NCBI GenBank assembly: GCA_009392215.1
Contig: VFGZ01000055.1
Coordinates: 56,474 to 120,473 of the forward strand
Source of the DNA: SAR202 cluster bacterium
GTDB lineage: Bacteria > Chloroflexota > Dehalococcoidia > Lucifugimonadales > Lucifugimonadaceae
DNA length: 64,000 nucleotides
Direction of reading: 5' to 3'
Position 1 is the first letter of the stretch. The number at the start of each line of letters is the position of its first letter. Both the position numbers and the translations under genes were made by a program. A model generated the notes under the pieces. The model did no database searches. It worked only from the letters and a program-made list of their open reading frames with translations, and had not been told where the DNA came from. Of the stretch, positions 48,369-57,749 are shown one piece after another.

Positions 48369-49319
48369 ATGCCACCAAAACTAATTGACGAATCGCCTCG
48401 ATATTCATCTAAGACCAATGGGAGACAACCTCTATCAGTAAAGGCTGGTGTACTTGCACTAGTACTTTCAACCATGTGGGCTGGTAATCCCGTTGCTAAT
48501 AAAGCGGGATTGGAGGATGCGGGACCGTTGCGGCTTGGTTGGCTAAGATTTGTCTTAGGTGCAGTTGTTGTTTTGATCTATGCAATTGCTACTCGTCAGT
48601 CGTTTAAGATCTACCGAGGTGAATTGCTTCCTCTCACGTTACTTGGAGTTTTATTCACAGTTCAGCTGGGATTTATGAATGTAGGTCAGGATTACACATC
48701 CGCAGGTCATGCCGTGGTGGTGACCTCGACTTTTCCACTGTGGACAGGTGTATTCGCACATTTTTTTGTTCCAGGGGATCAAATGTCCCGTACAAGGACG
48801 TTCGGGACCCTTATTGCCTATTCAGGTGTCGTTGCGGTGTTTTATAAGAGTTTCGCGATTTCAAATGCAGATTTTGTAGTTGGGGATTTACTGTTGCTTG
48901 GATCGGCTATATTGCTTGGGGGACGACAGGTATTGCTGTCGCAGCTCGGACAGGGTATCGATCAGCATAAATTGTTAATAGCACAAAGTGTCTTTGGGAT
49001 TTTTACGTTTATTGTTGCAAGTTTGATATTTGAAAGTAATGAACCGTTTGTTTTGACGACTCGACTAGTAGTTGCACTGCTATATACGGGTGTTTTGATC
49101 GCTGGTCTTGGATTTATTGGACAGACATGGTTGCTCAAGCGCTATTTGCCTTCTAGAGTTACTGTTATATCGCTCAGTCAACCTGTTTTCGGCGTGTTAT
49201 TTAGCTGGTGGATTTTGGGAGAATCCGTTGGAGGCGAGCTTTATATCGGTGCGATTCTTGTGGTGTTGGGATCTGCACTTGCCCAACGAAAGACTAAACA
49301 GATGGAGTCTTCAATATAA
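48369..49319 (+). CDS. EamA/DMT-family transporter
   Basis: A 316-residue membrane protein with two EamA repeats, about ten helices in all. LSTMWAGNPVANKAGLEDAG opens repeat one and GQTWLLKRYLPSRVTVISLS lies in repeat two. The family exports or imports small metabolites, often amino acids. It starts 6 bases after the stop of the serine hydrolase gene. The substrate is unknown; the neighbouring aminotransferase hints at an amino-acid-like compound. Confidence 0.86.
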   Translation: MPPKLIDESPRYSSKTNGRQPLSVKAGVLALVLSTMWAGNPVANKAGLEDAGPLRLGWLRFVLGAVVVLIYAIATRQSFKIYRGELLPLTLLGVLFTVQLGFMNVGQDYTSAGHAVVVTSTFPLWTGVFAHFFVPGDQMSRTRTFGTLIAYSGVVAVFYKSFAISNADFVVGDLLLLGSAILLGGRQVLLSQLGQGIDQHKLLIAQSVFGIFTFIVASLIFESNEPFVLTTRLVVALLYTGVLIAGLGFIGQTWLLKRYLPSRVTVISLSQPVFGVLFSWWILGESVGGELYIGAILVVLGSALAQRKTKQMESSI

Positions 49320-49399
49320 CTAAACCAACTGCTGAAACTTCTGGCATTACGCGCCTGAGTAAAACGGAAAGTGAGACCGAAGGATCACACCTTCGACGT

Positions 49400-49999
49400 G
49401 TGGCTTCGGAATTAAGTGGTGCCGGAGAGGAACGCATATCGCAATTACGGAGAATGGTTTCAAGTGCGGATTTACGTGAACGAGCTTTAGCTGCCGAAGA
49501 ACTAGGTAAGTTGGAGTCTATGAAAGCAATTCAAGTGTTACGAGAGATGCTTGAATCTGAGGATGAAAACGCGTGGCGACTGGCTATTTATGGATTGAGA
49601 ACGGGCGGTTCACGGGAGGGTTGGCTTTCTCTTGAGAGTATTGCCCAAAAAGATGCTAAAAATCTTGAATCCAGTGACACATTAACTGTTGATATGGCCT
49701 TTAAGCGCTTGATGGCGATGGGTCGCACAAAAATGATGGATAGGTTATTTCGTGCGGCAGACGGGCATTCCAAATCAATCCCGGGGGTTGTGGCTAAAGA
49801 ATTTTCAGAGCGAGCGGCCAGAACTCTACCCCAGCGCCAACGCCTTGTGATGGAGCTCAGGCTGGGCATAGGAGATTCTAGATCTGCAACTCCTTCTGAG
49901 ACCGCAGATTCTCTAGGTATAAGCCTTGAAGATGTGAGGGAGCTTGAACTCAACGGATGGCAATCGATTCATTCACCAATACGACTAGATATCGACTGA
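49400..49999 (+). CDS. HEAT-repeat protein with a sigma-region-4-like C-terminus
   Basis: A 199-residue protein from GTG 49400. Residues 20-85 look like HEAT repeats (RERALAAEELGKLESMKAIQ and ENAWRLAIYGLR). Residues 140-190 read LPQRQRLVMELRLGIGD, then PSETADSLGISLEDVRELE, which has the layout of sigma-70 region 4 with its helix-turn-helix. There is no region 2, so it is not a complete sigma factor. The frame is open 28 codons further upstream to an ATA at 49316, which has GGAG 8 bases before it, so the true N-terminus is uncertain. Confidence 0.6.
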   Translation: MASELSGAGEERISQLRRMVSSADLRERALAAEELGKLESMKAIQVLREMLESEDENAWRLAIYGLRTGGSREGWLSLESIAQKDAKNLESSDTLTVDMAFKRLMAMGRTKMMDRLFRAADGHSKSIPGVVAKEFSERAARTLPQRQRLVMELRLGIGDSRSATPSETADSLGISLEDVRELELNGWQSIHSPIRLDID

Positions 50000-50075
50000 C
50001 TAAGGCATATACTGCAGATAACTTGAGTAAAAATTATTCTTCCGCAGAATCTTCACTACCTAGCATAAGTTACCC

Positions 50076-51293
50076 ATGAGAGCGGGTACTATCTCCGCCA
50101 TATTCAGGTCTTTAAGTAATCGTAATTTTAGATATTTGTGGTTCGGACAGGTTCTGTCTGCTACAGCGATGCATGCCGATATGGTGGCTAGAGCCTGGCT
50201 CGTTTGGGATCTCACTGGATCGTCTGCTTCAGTGGCTTCAGTCCTAATAGTTCGCGCTGTTCCTATGTTGATCTTGGGCCTCATAGGAGGAGTGGCAGCT
50301 GATCGTTTCAATCGTCGTAACCTTTTGATGATTATTCAAGGCTGGACCATGTTAATGCATGTCTTAATGGCAGTTCTGTTACTGACAGATTTGATTGAGC
50401 TATGGCACGTATACGTATTAGCGTTTGGTCTGGGTGCCGGTTTGGCGATGAACCAACCCGTTCGTACCTCAATAATTCCTAATCTGGTTGAGAAAAAAGA
50501 CATGCTTAATGCGATGTCGTTGAATTCGATAGCTATAAACAGCACGCGATTTATTGGTCCTGCAGCTATATCAGCTTTGATTATTCTTACTGATGTGGGT
50601 TGGGCGTATGTTTGGGCTACTGCCGCATATGGTTTGGTGCTGTGGAGTACGGGAAAAATTGTCATACCTGAAACTCAAGTTAGAAAGTCGTCGGGGAATC
50701 CATTTAATCAACTTGTTGAGGGATTCATTTATATAGGGCGTCATCGAGTGATTCTCGCATTGGTGCTGCTCGGGCTGGGTCCTTTGGCTATCGGGTTTTC
50801 ACATCAAATTCTCTTGCCACAATTGGTTGAGGAGCAGTATGGACGCGGGATCGGTCTAATGGGTTTGTTGCAGTCTGTGGGTGCTATTGGTGGGCTTAGT
50901 GGAGGGCTGTTCATAGCGTCTCGGCAGGAGGTTTCGTACAAGGGTAGATTAATGCTTTTGGCTGCAATTTCGTATGGGATTGCTTTATTAGGTTTCGCAG
51001 GCGCTAACCATATGTGGATGGCATTTCCTCTAATTGTCTGGATCGGTGCGTCACAAACGTTATTTAGGGCTGGTAATACAGCAACACTGATGGAAGTATC
51101 GCCTGATCGGCTGCGTGGTCGGATTACTTCAGCGACTTTACTGGATACTGCATTGTCACCTTTGGCAGGCCTTGCTGCGGGGTTTGCTGCTGACCTTTGG
51201 GGTGTCAGTTATGGATATATATTGCTTTCAGCTGCTTGCTTAAGCGTAGTTGTTATCACCATGTTGATATATCCGAAAATAAAAGATGTATAG
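50076..51293 (+). CDS. MFS transporter (MFS_3/enterobactin-exporter-like)
   Basis: A 405-residue transporter with about 12 helices. The start MRAGTISAIFRSLSNRNFRY followed by LWFGQVLSATAMHADMVAR and GGVAADRFNRRNLLM is characteristic of the MFS_3 (EntS-like) exporters. The loop VSPDRLRGRITSATLLD near the end is also typical. It begins 76 bases after the HEAT protein. The substrate cannot be inferred. Confidence 0.86.
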   Translation: MRAGTISAIFRSLSNRNFRYLWFGQVLSATAMHADMVARAWLVWDLTGSSASVASVLIVRAVPMLILGLIGGVAADRFNRRNLLMIIQGWTMLMHVLMAVLLLTDLIELWHVYVLAFGLGAGLAMNQPVRTSIIPNLVEKKDMLNAMSLNSIAINSTRFIGPAAISALIILTDVGWAYVWATAAYGLVLWSTGKIVIPETQVRKSSGNPFNQLVEGFIYIGRHRVILALVLLGLGPLAIGFSHQILLPQLVEEQYGRGIGLMGLLQSVGAIGGLSGGLFIASRQEVSYKGRLMLLAAISYGIALLGFAGANHMWMAFPLIVWIGASQTLFRAGNTATLMEVSPDRLRGRITSATLLDTALSPLAGLAAGFAADLWGVSYGYILLSAACLSVVVITMLIYPKIKDV

Positions 51294-51411
51294 TTTCCGT
51301 CTGATAATTGTGATCGGTAATAAGATTGGTTATCGACACACATAAAAGGGAATAATTGTCTATTAACCAAGTTAGTAACTCGAACTATAAATTACGCACT
51401 GTAGAGATTTT

Positions 51412-52539
51412 ATGAAAATAACGGATATTAAAACTTTCATTATGCAAGGCGGAAATCGTAACTGGGTTTTCTGCAAAGTTGAGACCGATCAAGGCGTTCA
51501 CGGTTGGGGAGAGGGGACTCTTGAATGGCATGAAGAGGCGGTTGAAGCCGGAATCAAAACTCTTGCTTTAAATCTCATAGGTCGAGATCCGACTGAAATT
51601 GAGAAAAATTGGCAAATAATGTATCGCCATGGTTTTTGGCGTGGTGGTGTGGTGATGGGTTCCGCTATGTCGGCTATTGATATAGCTTTGTGGGATCTCA
51701 CAGGAAAAATTTATGGTTTACCGGTTTATAAAATGCTTGGGGGAGCAGTTCGAGATAGGGTGCGAGCTTACACACATGCGTCTGACCTTCGTGGGGGTCA
51801 GGATGCTGTTGATCAGGGATTTTCTGCTCTCAAGACAGGTGGTTGGGATGTTGGGCAGGAAAGGTTTTTGGAATCAGATGCCGTTGAAGTTTTATATCAA
51901 AAAATTAAATCCATGCGTGAAAATCTCGGACCAGAGGTTGAGATTATGATCGATAACCATGGAAGATCAAGACCTGCACTCGCAAATAGGCAGATAGCTG
52001 CTGTTGAAGAATTTAACATTACGTTTTTCGAAGAGCCTGTGCCTCCGGATAACCTAGATGCAATGGAACAAGTACGCAATGCTGGTCATCGAACGGATAT
52101 AGCTACTGGAGAGCGGTTGTTTTTCCGTTATGGATTCCGTGAAATTCTTCACCGACGTTTAGCTGATGTTATCCAACCAGATATTGCTCATACAGGTGGT
52201 ATTTCGGAAATTAAGCGTATAGCGCAGATGGCGGAAATTGAATACATTAAATTTGCACCCCATAATCCCAACGGTCCAATTGCTACCGCTGCATCTATGC
52301 ATGTATGTGCGACTGTTCCAAATTTCCTTATTCTTGAGACTGCCCGTGACATGCCTTGGCACGATAAGGTCCAAACTGCCCCACTGAAGATTGAAGATGG
52401 CTTTTTTGTTTTGCCAACTTCTCCAGGGCTGGGAACTGATCTTGATGAGTCGATATTTGTTGAGCGACCATTTCATCCCAATAAGTACAAGCGTCTTGGC
52501 TCATGGAATGCTGAAGATAACTCGGTGAATGACGTATAG
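51412..52539 (+). CDS. Enolase-superfamily dehydratase (galactonate-dehydratase-like), paralog 4
   Basis: A 375-residue MR/MLE-type protein. Metal ligands are D181 (MIDNHGRSRP), E207 (FFEEPVPPDN) and E233 (ATGERLF). H183 is the second acid/base residue seen in galactonate-dehydratase-like enzymes. D257 (QPDIAHTGG) and H284 (APHNPNGPI) form the other dyad. This pattern is closest to the D-galactonate/gluconate dehydratase group. It shares its opening MKITDIK with paralog 1. A Gfo/Idh gene follows 131 bases downstream. Confidence 0.88.
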   Translation: MKITDIKTFIMQGGNRNWVFCKVETDQGVHGWGEGTLEWHEEAVEAGIKTLALNLIGRDPTEIEKNWQIMYRHGFWRGGVVMGSAMSAIDIALWDLTGKIYGLPVYKMLGGAVRDRVRAYTHASDLRGGQDAVDQGFSALKTGGWDVGQERFLESDAVEVLYQKIKSMRENLGPEVEIMIDNHGRSRPALANRQIAAVEEFNITFFEEPVPPDNLDAMEQVRNAGHRTDIATGERLFFRYGFREILHRRLADVIQPDIAHTGGISEIKRIAQMAEIEYIKFAPHNPNGPIATAASMHVCATVPNFLILETARDMPWHDKVQTAPLKIEDGFFVLPTSPGLGTDLDESIFVERPFHPNKYKRLGSWNAEDNSVNDV

Positions 52540-52670
52540 GTGAAGTTGGGTTGTAACATGACCTGCAATAGTAAGGGGTTTTGGCAGTTCGGAGTTAATT
52601 GGCTGAACATTTCATTGCTGGTTTGAAAATAGCAAATAGTGATTTCAATAAAAGAGAATGAGGATTTGAC

Positions 52671-53699
52671 TTGGTTGGAGTAGCGATTTTAGGTACAGGG
52701 CGACTTGGTGGGCGGTATATTGATGTGGTTGCTCAGACACCCGGAGCAGAATTAAAACTAGTGGCTGAGCCACGTTCTGAATCGGCTGCCCCCTGGGAAG
52801 ATCAGTACCCGGACGTGGAGTTTGTTAATGACTATCATGTCGCATTAGATCGTGATGATGTGGACATTGTGATCGCTACTCTTCCGCATTGGTTGCACTA
52901 TCAGGCTGGTTTAGATGCTGCTAGAGCTGGTAAACATGTTTTTTTAGAAAAACCCCTTGCGTTATCTTCAACTGAGGGTCGAGAGATGATCGATGCGGCC
53001 GCTGCAAGTGGTACAAAATTGATGACCGCGCATACTCAGCGATATTACCCTGCTGTTCAGGCAATGAAGAGGTTAGTTGATTCAAAACGCCTTGGGGATG
53101 TTGTTATGGCATATGACATGTGGCATAAGCCTTATGAGCCTTGGAAGCGTCCACCTTGGATGTTAATTGGTTCCAAAGGTGGCGGAATGGGTCAAATGGA
53201 TGGGACGCACGAAATAGACCGACTTATGTGGATCATGGGTGATGATATCGATACGGTCAGTGCCCAAGTTGGACAATTCACTTATCCAAAAGAAAGTAAT
53301 CCGGACATCGATTGTGATGATACCGCGATGTGCTTTTTGCGATGGAAGTCGGGTCGGGTAGCGACTATAAGTCGTATGGCGTGGCGGGTAGGTGCGACTG
53401 AGTATGGTGGTGATTTCTTTTTTACGGATGGTATGGCTCGTTTTCGCCTGAAGTATGGTCAGTCAGAAGGACAGGAAACAGCCATGTATATAGCTGATAC
53501 CGAGGATGGGTTATGGAAAAAGGAAGCCATCAAAGAAGCTGATAGTTTTCTAGATGAGTTCACTGAATTTGTTGCGGCAATCGAGCGCGGAGATCCCGAT
53601 ACACCTATTCCTCAGGAGCATGGGTTGAAGGTCTTGAAGGTTTTCGAAGCTACGGAAGAATCAGCCAGGACTGGTAGAGAAGTAAAAATTAACTGGTAG
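52671..53699 (+). CDS. Gfo/Idh/MocA-family oxidoreductase 2
   Basis: A 342-residue oxidoreductase starting at TTG 52671, with GAGGA a few bases upstream. The Rossmann fingerprint is AILGTGRLGGRYIDV and the EKP motif is HVFLEKPLAL. The C-terminal domain includes GGGMGQMDGTHEIDRLMWI, with the catalytic His region. It probably oxidises a sugar or sugar acid with NAD(P) and may act with the dehydratase encoded upstream. It is only distantly similar to the copy at 42765. Confidence 0.87.
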   Translation: MVGVAILGTGRLGGRYIDVVAQTPGAELKLVAEPRSESAAPWEDQYPDVEFVNDYHVALDRDDVDIVIATLPHWLHYQAGLDAARAGKHVFLEKPLALSSTEGREMIDAAAASGTKLMTAHTQRYYPAVQAMKRLVDSKRLGDVVMAYDMWHKPYEPWKRPPWMLIGSKGGGMGQMDGTHEIDRLMWIMGDDIDTVSAQVGQFTYPKESNPDIDCDDTAMCFLRWKSGRVATISRMAWRVGATEYGGDFFFTDGMARFRLKYGQSEGQETAMYIADTEDGLWKKEAIKEADSFLDEFTEFVAAIERGDPDTPIPQEHGLKVLKVFEATEESARTGREVKINW

Positions 53700-53754
53700 G
53701 TAAATCGATTTTATGATTGAAGTTACTTTCGCAGATTTTTCATAATGCCTTGGG

Positions 53755-54486
53755 TTATGGGGTTACAGTATCCCCTTGAACTATACCTTCGTCTCGAACT
53801 ATGTCACCAATATTTTGAGTGTGATTGGCATCGTTGATTGTTTCGATTGACCATCCATTTTTCCCAAACTTAAATCTTGAAATTGATGTGTTATAGATTT
53901 GAGTACGCTTTAGAAAATTTTGATCCATTCCGGTGATGTAGTGGATTAGACATCTAAGTGTGATCCCATGGGAAATGATGGCGATTTTGTGCGAGCCTTT
54001 TTTCCCCAGCCATTCAGAGTTGTAAATAATCTCATCTTCCAGCCAGTTTGATGCGCGCCGCTCAACCAGGCGTTCTGACTCTCCATCGGCAGGTTGAAAC
54101 CATTTTCCTTTGCTTGCTTCCAATAGTTTTACTTCTGGGGTTAGAACTTCCGAGGCTTGTCGTCCGCGCCAGGCTGGGATTTGTCGTTCAATTATTGAAT
54201 CGACTTTATCGAATTCTTCAGCTTCGATATTCATTCCCTTCAACATGCCTTCTGTGGTTTGTACTGCACGGATCAATGAGGATGAATAAATGCAGTCAAA
54301 TCGAACATTTTCCTGTGCAAGTCGGCGTCCGAGCATTATTGATTGTTGATGTCCGCGATCCGTCATAGGCGCATTAAAATTCTTGCCGGCCGCGATTCCG
54401 GGAGTGATGTTAGATTCAGATTCCCCGTGTCGTATGAAATAAATATCGAACTCGACTTTGTCATGAATCAATGTGACAATCTCCAT
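53755..54486 (-). CDS. Histidine phosphatase family protein
   Basis: A 243-residue phosphoglycerate-mutase-like phosphatase. The N-terminal catalytic motif is IYFIRHGESESN, and the second His lies in KIAIISHGITLRCLI. FDCIYSSSLIRAVQT carries the usual Arg. The enzyme forms a phosphohistidine intermediate; the substrate is unknown. It faces the plus-strand Gfo/Idh gene (55-base gap). Confidence 0.85.
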   Translation of the reverse strand: MEIVTLIHDKVEFDIYFIRHGESESNITPGIAAGKNFNAPMTDRGHQQSIMLGRRLAQENVRFDCIYSSSLIRAVQTTEGMLKGMNIEAEEFDKVDSIIERQIPAWRGRQASEVLTPEVKLLEASKGKWFQPADGESERLVERRASNWLEDEIIYNSEWLGKKGSHKIAIISHGITLRCLIHYITGMDQNFLKRTQIYNTSISRFKFGKNGWSIETINDANHTQNIGDIVRDEGIVQGDTVTP

Positions 54487-54697
54487 CTGAATAATTTGCT
54501 GGCGTTAAACTTAAATGCGCTACCTTCACAATAGCATTGAAGATTGGCATTATGTTCTTGCCATGTGGTTTTAGGCTTGTTTCGAGAAAAGGTTTTCGGG
54601 AAGCCGCCCCAAAACAAGATTGTTAGTAGTAGGCTTCGTGGTTAAAGAATTAATGACAACCTAATTAGCTTGAATTTCGTATTTTAGAGAGGGCACC

Positions 54698-55528
54698 ATG
54701 AAACCATCTGATTTGAAAGCTGCATTAAAAGCCAAAAGACCCGTATTTGGATTTATGGTTTCCGCTACATCGAGCATGCGCTGGGGGCGTGTGTTCGCCG
54801 GTAGTACTCTAGATTTTGTAGTTATAGATTCAGAGCATGGTTCGCGTGACCGACAGTTGATTGCAGATACGGTTGCACAGATGCAGTCACTGGACATTAC
54901 GGCGATTGTTCGAACTCCGAATACTGAAGAAGTATATGTCGCCATGGCGTTGGATGCTGGTGCGGATGGTGTGCTGGTTCCTTATTGCGAGACAGTTGAT
55001 GAGGTTCGACATTGTGCTGTCAAGTTGAGGACACACCCATTGAAGGGCGAGTACTATGAGCGAGTTGTGGAGACGGGTGAGTATCCAAGCGATAAATCCA
55101 AGAAATACTTAGCTGAACGTCATAAGGACCATATATTCATCATGGGTATTGAAAGCGAGCCTGCTGCAAATCGCGTAGGAGAGCTTATCGACTGCGCCGA
55201 CATCGATGGGGTTTTTATCGGCCCGAATGATATGACCACATCGTTGGGTATTCCTGACGAGAGCGGTAATTCGATATATCTTGACACCCTTAGCAAGATA
55301 ATTGCTGAAGCGGATAAAAGAGGGATCCCTACCATGATTCACCAGCAGACTATCGAAACATCAGCTAAAGCAATTGAACTTGGCGCTCGGTTTATTATGC
55401 ATTCGTCTGATGCCGGTATCCTATTAAGGGGAACACAAGATGAATTTGCTCAGCTTAGGAAAATTACGTCCAAGAAGTACGGTGTTGTAGACGAGGTTGA
55501 AGCAGAAGATACGCTTGATGTTGTTTAG
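54698..55528 (+). CDS. HpcH/HpaI-family aldolase
   Basis: A 276-residue class II aldolase of the HpcH/HpaI/citrate lyase-beta family. FVVIDSEHGSRD gives the catalytic His region, and GIESEPAANRVGELI with GVFIGPNDMTTSLGIP provides the Glu and Asp metal ligands. The family cleaves 2-keto-3-deoxy sugar acids and similar compounds to pyruvate and an aldehyde. AGAGAGGG precedes the ATG. In a window with several 2-keto-3-deoxy-acid-forming dehydratases, a role in a non-phosphorylated cleavage route is plausible. Confidence 0.88.
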   Translation: MKPSDLKAALKAKRPVFGFMVSATSSMRWGRVFAGSTLDFVVIDSEHGSRDRQLIADTVAQMQSLDITAIVRTPNTEEVYVAMALDAGADGVLVPYCETVDEVRHCAVKLRTHPLKGEYYERVVETGEYPSDKSKKYLAERHKDHIFIMGIESEPAANRVGELIDCADIDGVFIGPNDMTTSLGIPDESGNSIYLDTLSKIIAEADKRGIPTMIHQQTIETSAKAIELGARFIMHSSDAGILLRGTQDEFAQLRKITSKKYGVVDEVEAEDTLDVV

Positions 55529-55607
55529 TTAGGTGAATTACAGCCAAGTGCAGTACATCTGATTTGGTACCGGGCTTCGTTATTTGATTTATCAAGTACC
55601 TGATGTA

Positions 55608-56327
55608 TCAGCTGAGGGTGAACTTAAGGAATGATTCTGCATAGTCGGCACCTATTTTTTCCCCTAGCTTTGCTCGGCGCTTTTTCATCCATTTTCCGGC
55701 TTCCTCTGGGTTACTTATCTGGCTTACGTGATCTTGTAGCGCGGATATAGATGTTTCGACATCTTGCTCGGTAAGTGGATTCCAGTAATTCGCGTTATCA
55801 CCATAAGTCATTACCCATACTTCACGTACCTTGTGTGGCTCTAACCCTTCATCTTCTAATAATTCCGGGAAAGTTAGGTGGTCCCGCGCAGATGGAAATA
55901 CAGCCGATAGCGCTGCTTCTCCTGCTGCAAAATGGTCTGGGTGTCCGATGTAGCTTGAATTACCTAGATCACGACTTGGGCTGGTAGTGATCAGCACATC
56001 GGGTTTCCACTTTCGAATCTGGCGGGAGATGTCTTTTCGTACATTTAGTGTGGGCTCGAGGTATCCGTCGGGATAACCGAGGAACTCAACATTTGTTAAT
56101 CCGAGTGTTTTACCTGCATTGATTTGCTCTTTAGCTCGAATTTCTGCAAGTTCTTCTGAAGTGATTGATCGGTCTTCTGTGCCTTTTGAACCATCAGTGC
56201 ATAGGACATAAATAACATCCCATCCCAAGCGGCACCATTTAGCAACAGTTGCTGAACAGCCCCATTCCGCATCATCGGGGTGAGCTGTTACTACCATAGC
56301 GCTTTTAAAATCTTCTGCGTTTGGCAC
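55608..56327 (-). CDS. PIG-L family deacetylase
   Basis: A 239-residue LmbE/PIG-L zinc hydrolase. The motif VVTAHPDDAEWGCSA (H16, D18, D19, E21) opens the protein, and YIGHPDHFAAGEAAL carries the third zinc His. The family deacetylates N-acetyl sugars or sugar-thiol conjugates (for example GlcNAc-PI or mycothiol precursors). It stands 93 bases from the alpha/beta hydrolase on the same strand. The substrate is unknown. Confidence 0.87.
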   Translation of the reverse strand: MPNAEDFKSAMVVTAHPDDAEWGCSATVAKWCRLGWDVIYVLCTDGSKGTEDRSITSEELAEIRAKEQINAGKTLGLTNVEFLGYPDGYLEPTLNVRKDISRQIRKWKPDVLITTSPSRDLGNSSYIGHPDHFAAGEAALSAVFPSARDHLTFPELLEDEGLEPHKVREVWVMTYGDNANYWNPLTEQDVETSISALQDHVSQISNPEEAGKWMKKRRAKLGEKIGADYAESFLKFTLS

Positions 56328-56420
56328 GGCTTATAAGTTTCCTGTGGGTTGCGTAATTGGTTGATAGCTCACGAATAGAGGTGTCAATAGTAGCACCCTA
56401 GCAGGATTAAACTCGCTTGT

Positions 56421-57155
56421 TTAAGTTAGTTGCTTTGAGACAAATCTTGTTACGGCACTGACAGCCTGAGGTGAGGAGAAAAATGTCGAGTAGTGATCCG
56501 TGTCTTGTAGTGCAGCAAATTCGAATTTCATTTTTTTAGCTGTCTGCTTGGCATTGTCAAAATGCTGGTCTTTTTCGCCACAAAACAACAACGTTGGGGC
56601 TGTGTGGTTTGAAAGACGGTTGTTTGCTCCGCTCCATTGCAATAATGCTTCATGAGAGGCAGCAAGTGCGAGCGGATCATTGCCTGGTCTATCTCCATTA
56701 GGGGCTTCTATTGATTTTGTTCGGCCTGAACGTAGGACCCGTATGTTCCTCTCAAACCGATCTTTTTCTGTGGCAGGTGGGCGTAAGTCCATTCCGCCTA
56801 TTGCAAGAAGCATGAGTCGGTTTGGATTAGATGCCGCAATTTCAAAACCTGTTCTACCACCCATAGAGAAACCTAAAAAGCCAAATTTATCAATCTCCAT
56901 GTGGTTCGCGAGAGCTATAACCAGTGCTGCGCGTTTTTCTACTGTGTGGTCGGATGGATTATGTGAGCGTGTTGATAATCCGTGTCCAACCGAATCGAAT
57001 ATAAGGATAGTGGCGTAAGGATTTAACGCATCTATCCAACCTCCTATAATCCAGTCTCGACCCCAAGATCCAAAACCATGATGGAGAATTAGTAAAGGTC
57101 CAGTTCCCGAAACTTCGTAGTTGATATCGAGTGAATTGAACTTAAGGGTTGGCAT
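56421..57155 (-). CDS. Alpha/beta hydrolase
   Basis: A 244-residue alpha/beta-hydrolase. The oxyanion region is LHHGFGSWGRDW, the nucleophile elbow GFSMGGRTG has S97, and LLFCGEKDQHFDN and DTDHYSTFF supply the acid and His. It could be an esterase or C-C hydrolase. It diverges from purE by 93 bases and may form an operon with the PIG-L gene downstream. Confidence 0.85.
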   Translation of the reverse strand: MPTLKFNSLDINYEVSGTGPLLILHHGFGSWGRDWIIGGWIDALNPYATILIFDSVGHGLSTRSHNPSDHTVEKRAALVIALANHMEIDKFGFLGFSMGGRTGFEIAASNPNRLMLLAIGGMDLRPPATEKDRFERNIRVLRSGRTKSIEAPNGDRPGNDPLALAASHEALLQWSGANNRLSNHTAPTLLFCGEKDQHFDNAKQTAKKMKFEFAALQDTDHYSTFFSSPQAVSAVTRFVSKQLT

Positions 57156-57248
57156 TCTTAGATTCTAAACGGTTTGTCTTAGGCTTTTTCGGCCGGGCCG
57201 GTTGTAAAATTATCTGACAGTAAAAATTTCAATCGGAGCATTAACACG

Positions 57249-57746
57249 ATGTCACAACCGTTGGTTTCTGTGATTATGGGTAGCACTTCTGATCTGAAGA
57301 TAATGCAAAACGCGGCCGATTTGCTTGAGCAACTTGGTGTTTCGCATGAGATAAGGATAATATCTGCGCACCGGACACCAGATCTTATGTTTAAATTTGC
57401 AGAGGAAGCCAAGGATCGTGGTATCCAGGTAATAATAGCCGGCGCTGGTGGTGCTGCTCACTTACCTGGCATGACTGCAGCGAAGACCGTTCTTCCTGTA
57501 ATTGGAGTGCCGGTAGAGGCACACAATTTAAGTGGTTTGGATTCGCTTTTATCCATTGTGCAAATGCCTAGAGGCATTCCTGTAGGGACTGTTTCGATTG
57601 GTAGCTGGGGAGCGTTCAATGCAGGAATACTTGCAGCACAGATAGTTGGTCTGAATGATCCGGTTGTGCAGTTGAATGTAGAAAAGATGCGCGAGAAGGC
57701 TGCTAAGGCAGTTGAATCAGACACCTTTGTAAAAACGGACGAGTAA
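57249..57746 (+). CDS. purE: N5-carboxyaminoimidazole ribonucleotide mutase
   Basis: A 165-residue class I Pur[20 protein letters not shown] and [20 protein letters not shown] are the nucleotide-binding and catalytic segments; the His of SAHR is the proton donor. [12 protein letters not shown] and [14 protein letters not shown] follow. It converts N5-CAIR to CAIR in purine synthesis. purK starts 3 bases after the stop, as expected for the two-step route. Confidence 0.96.
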   Translation: MSQPLVSVIMGSTSDLKIMQNAADLLEQLGVSHEIRIISAHRTPDLMFKFAEEAKDRGIQVIIAGAGGAAHLPGMTAAKTVLPVIGVPVEAHNLSGLDSLLSIVQMPRGIPVGTVSIGSWGAFNAGILAAQIVGLNDPVVQLNVEKMREKAAKAVESDTFVKTDE

Positions 57747-57749
57747 TTA

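Noticed and set aside
54565..54630. A nested hairpin between the phosphatase and aldolase genes
   Set aside because: The pairing is short and AT-rich, with no T-run; it is not better than chance by eye.
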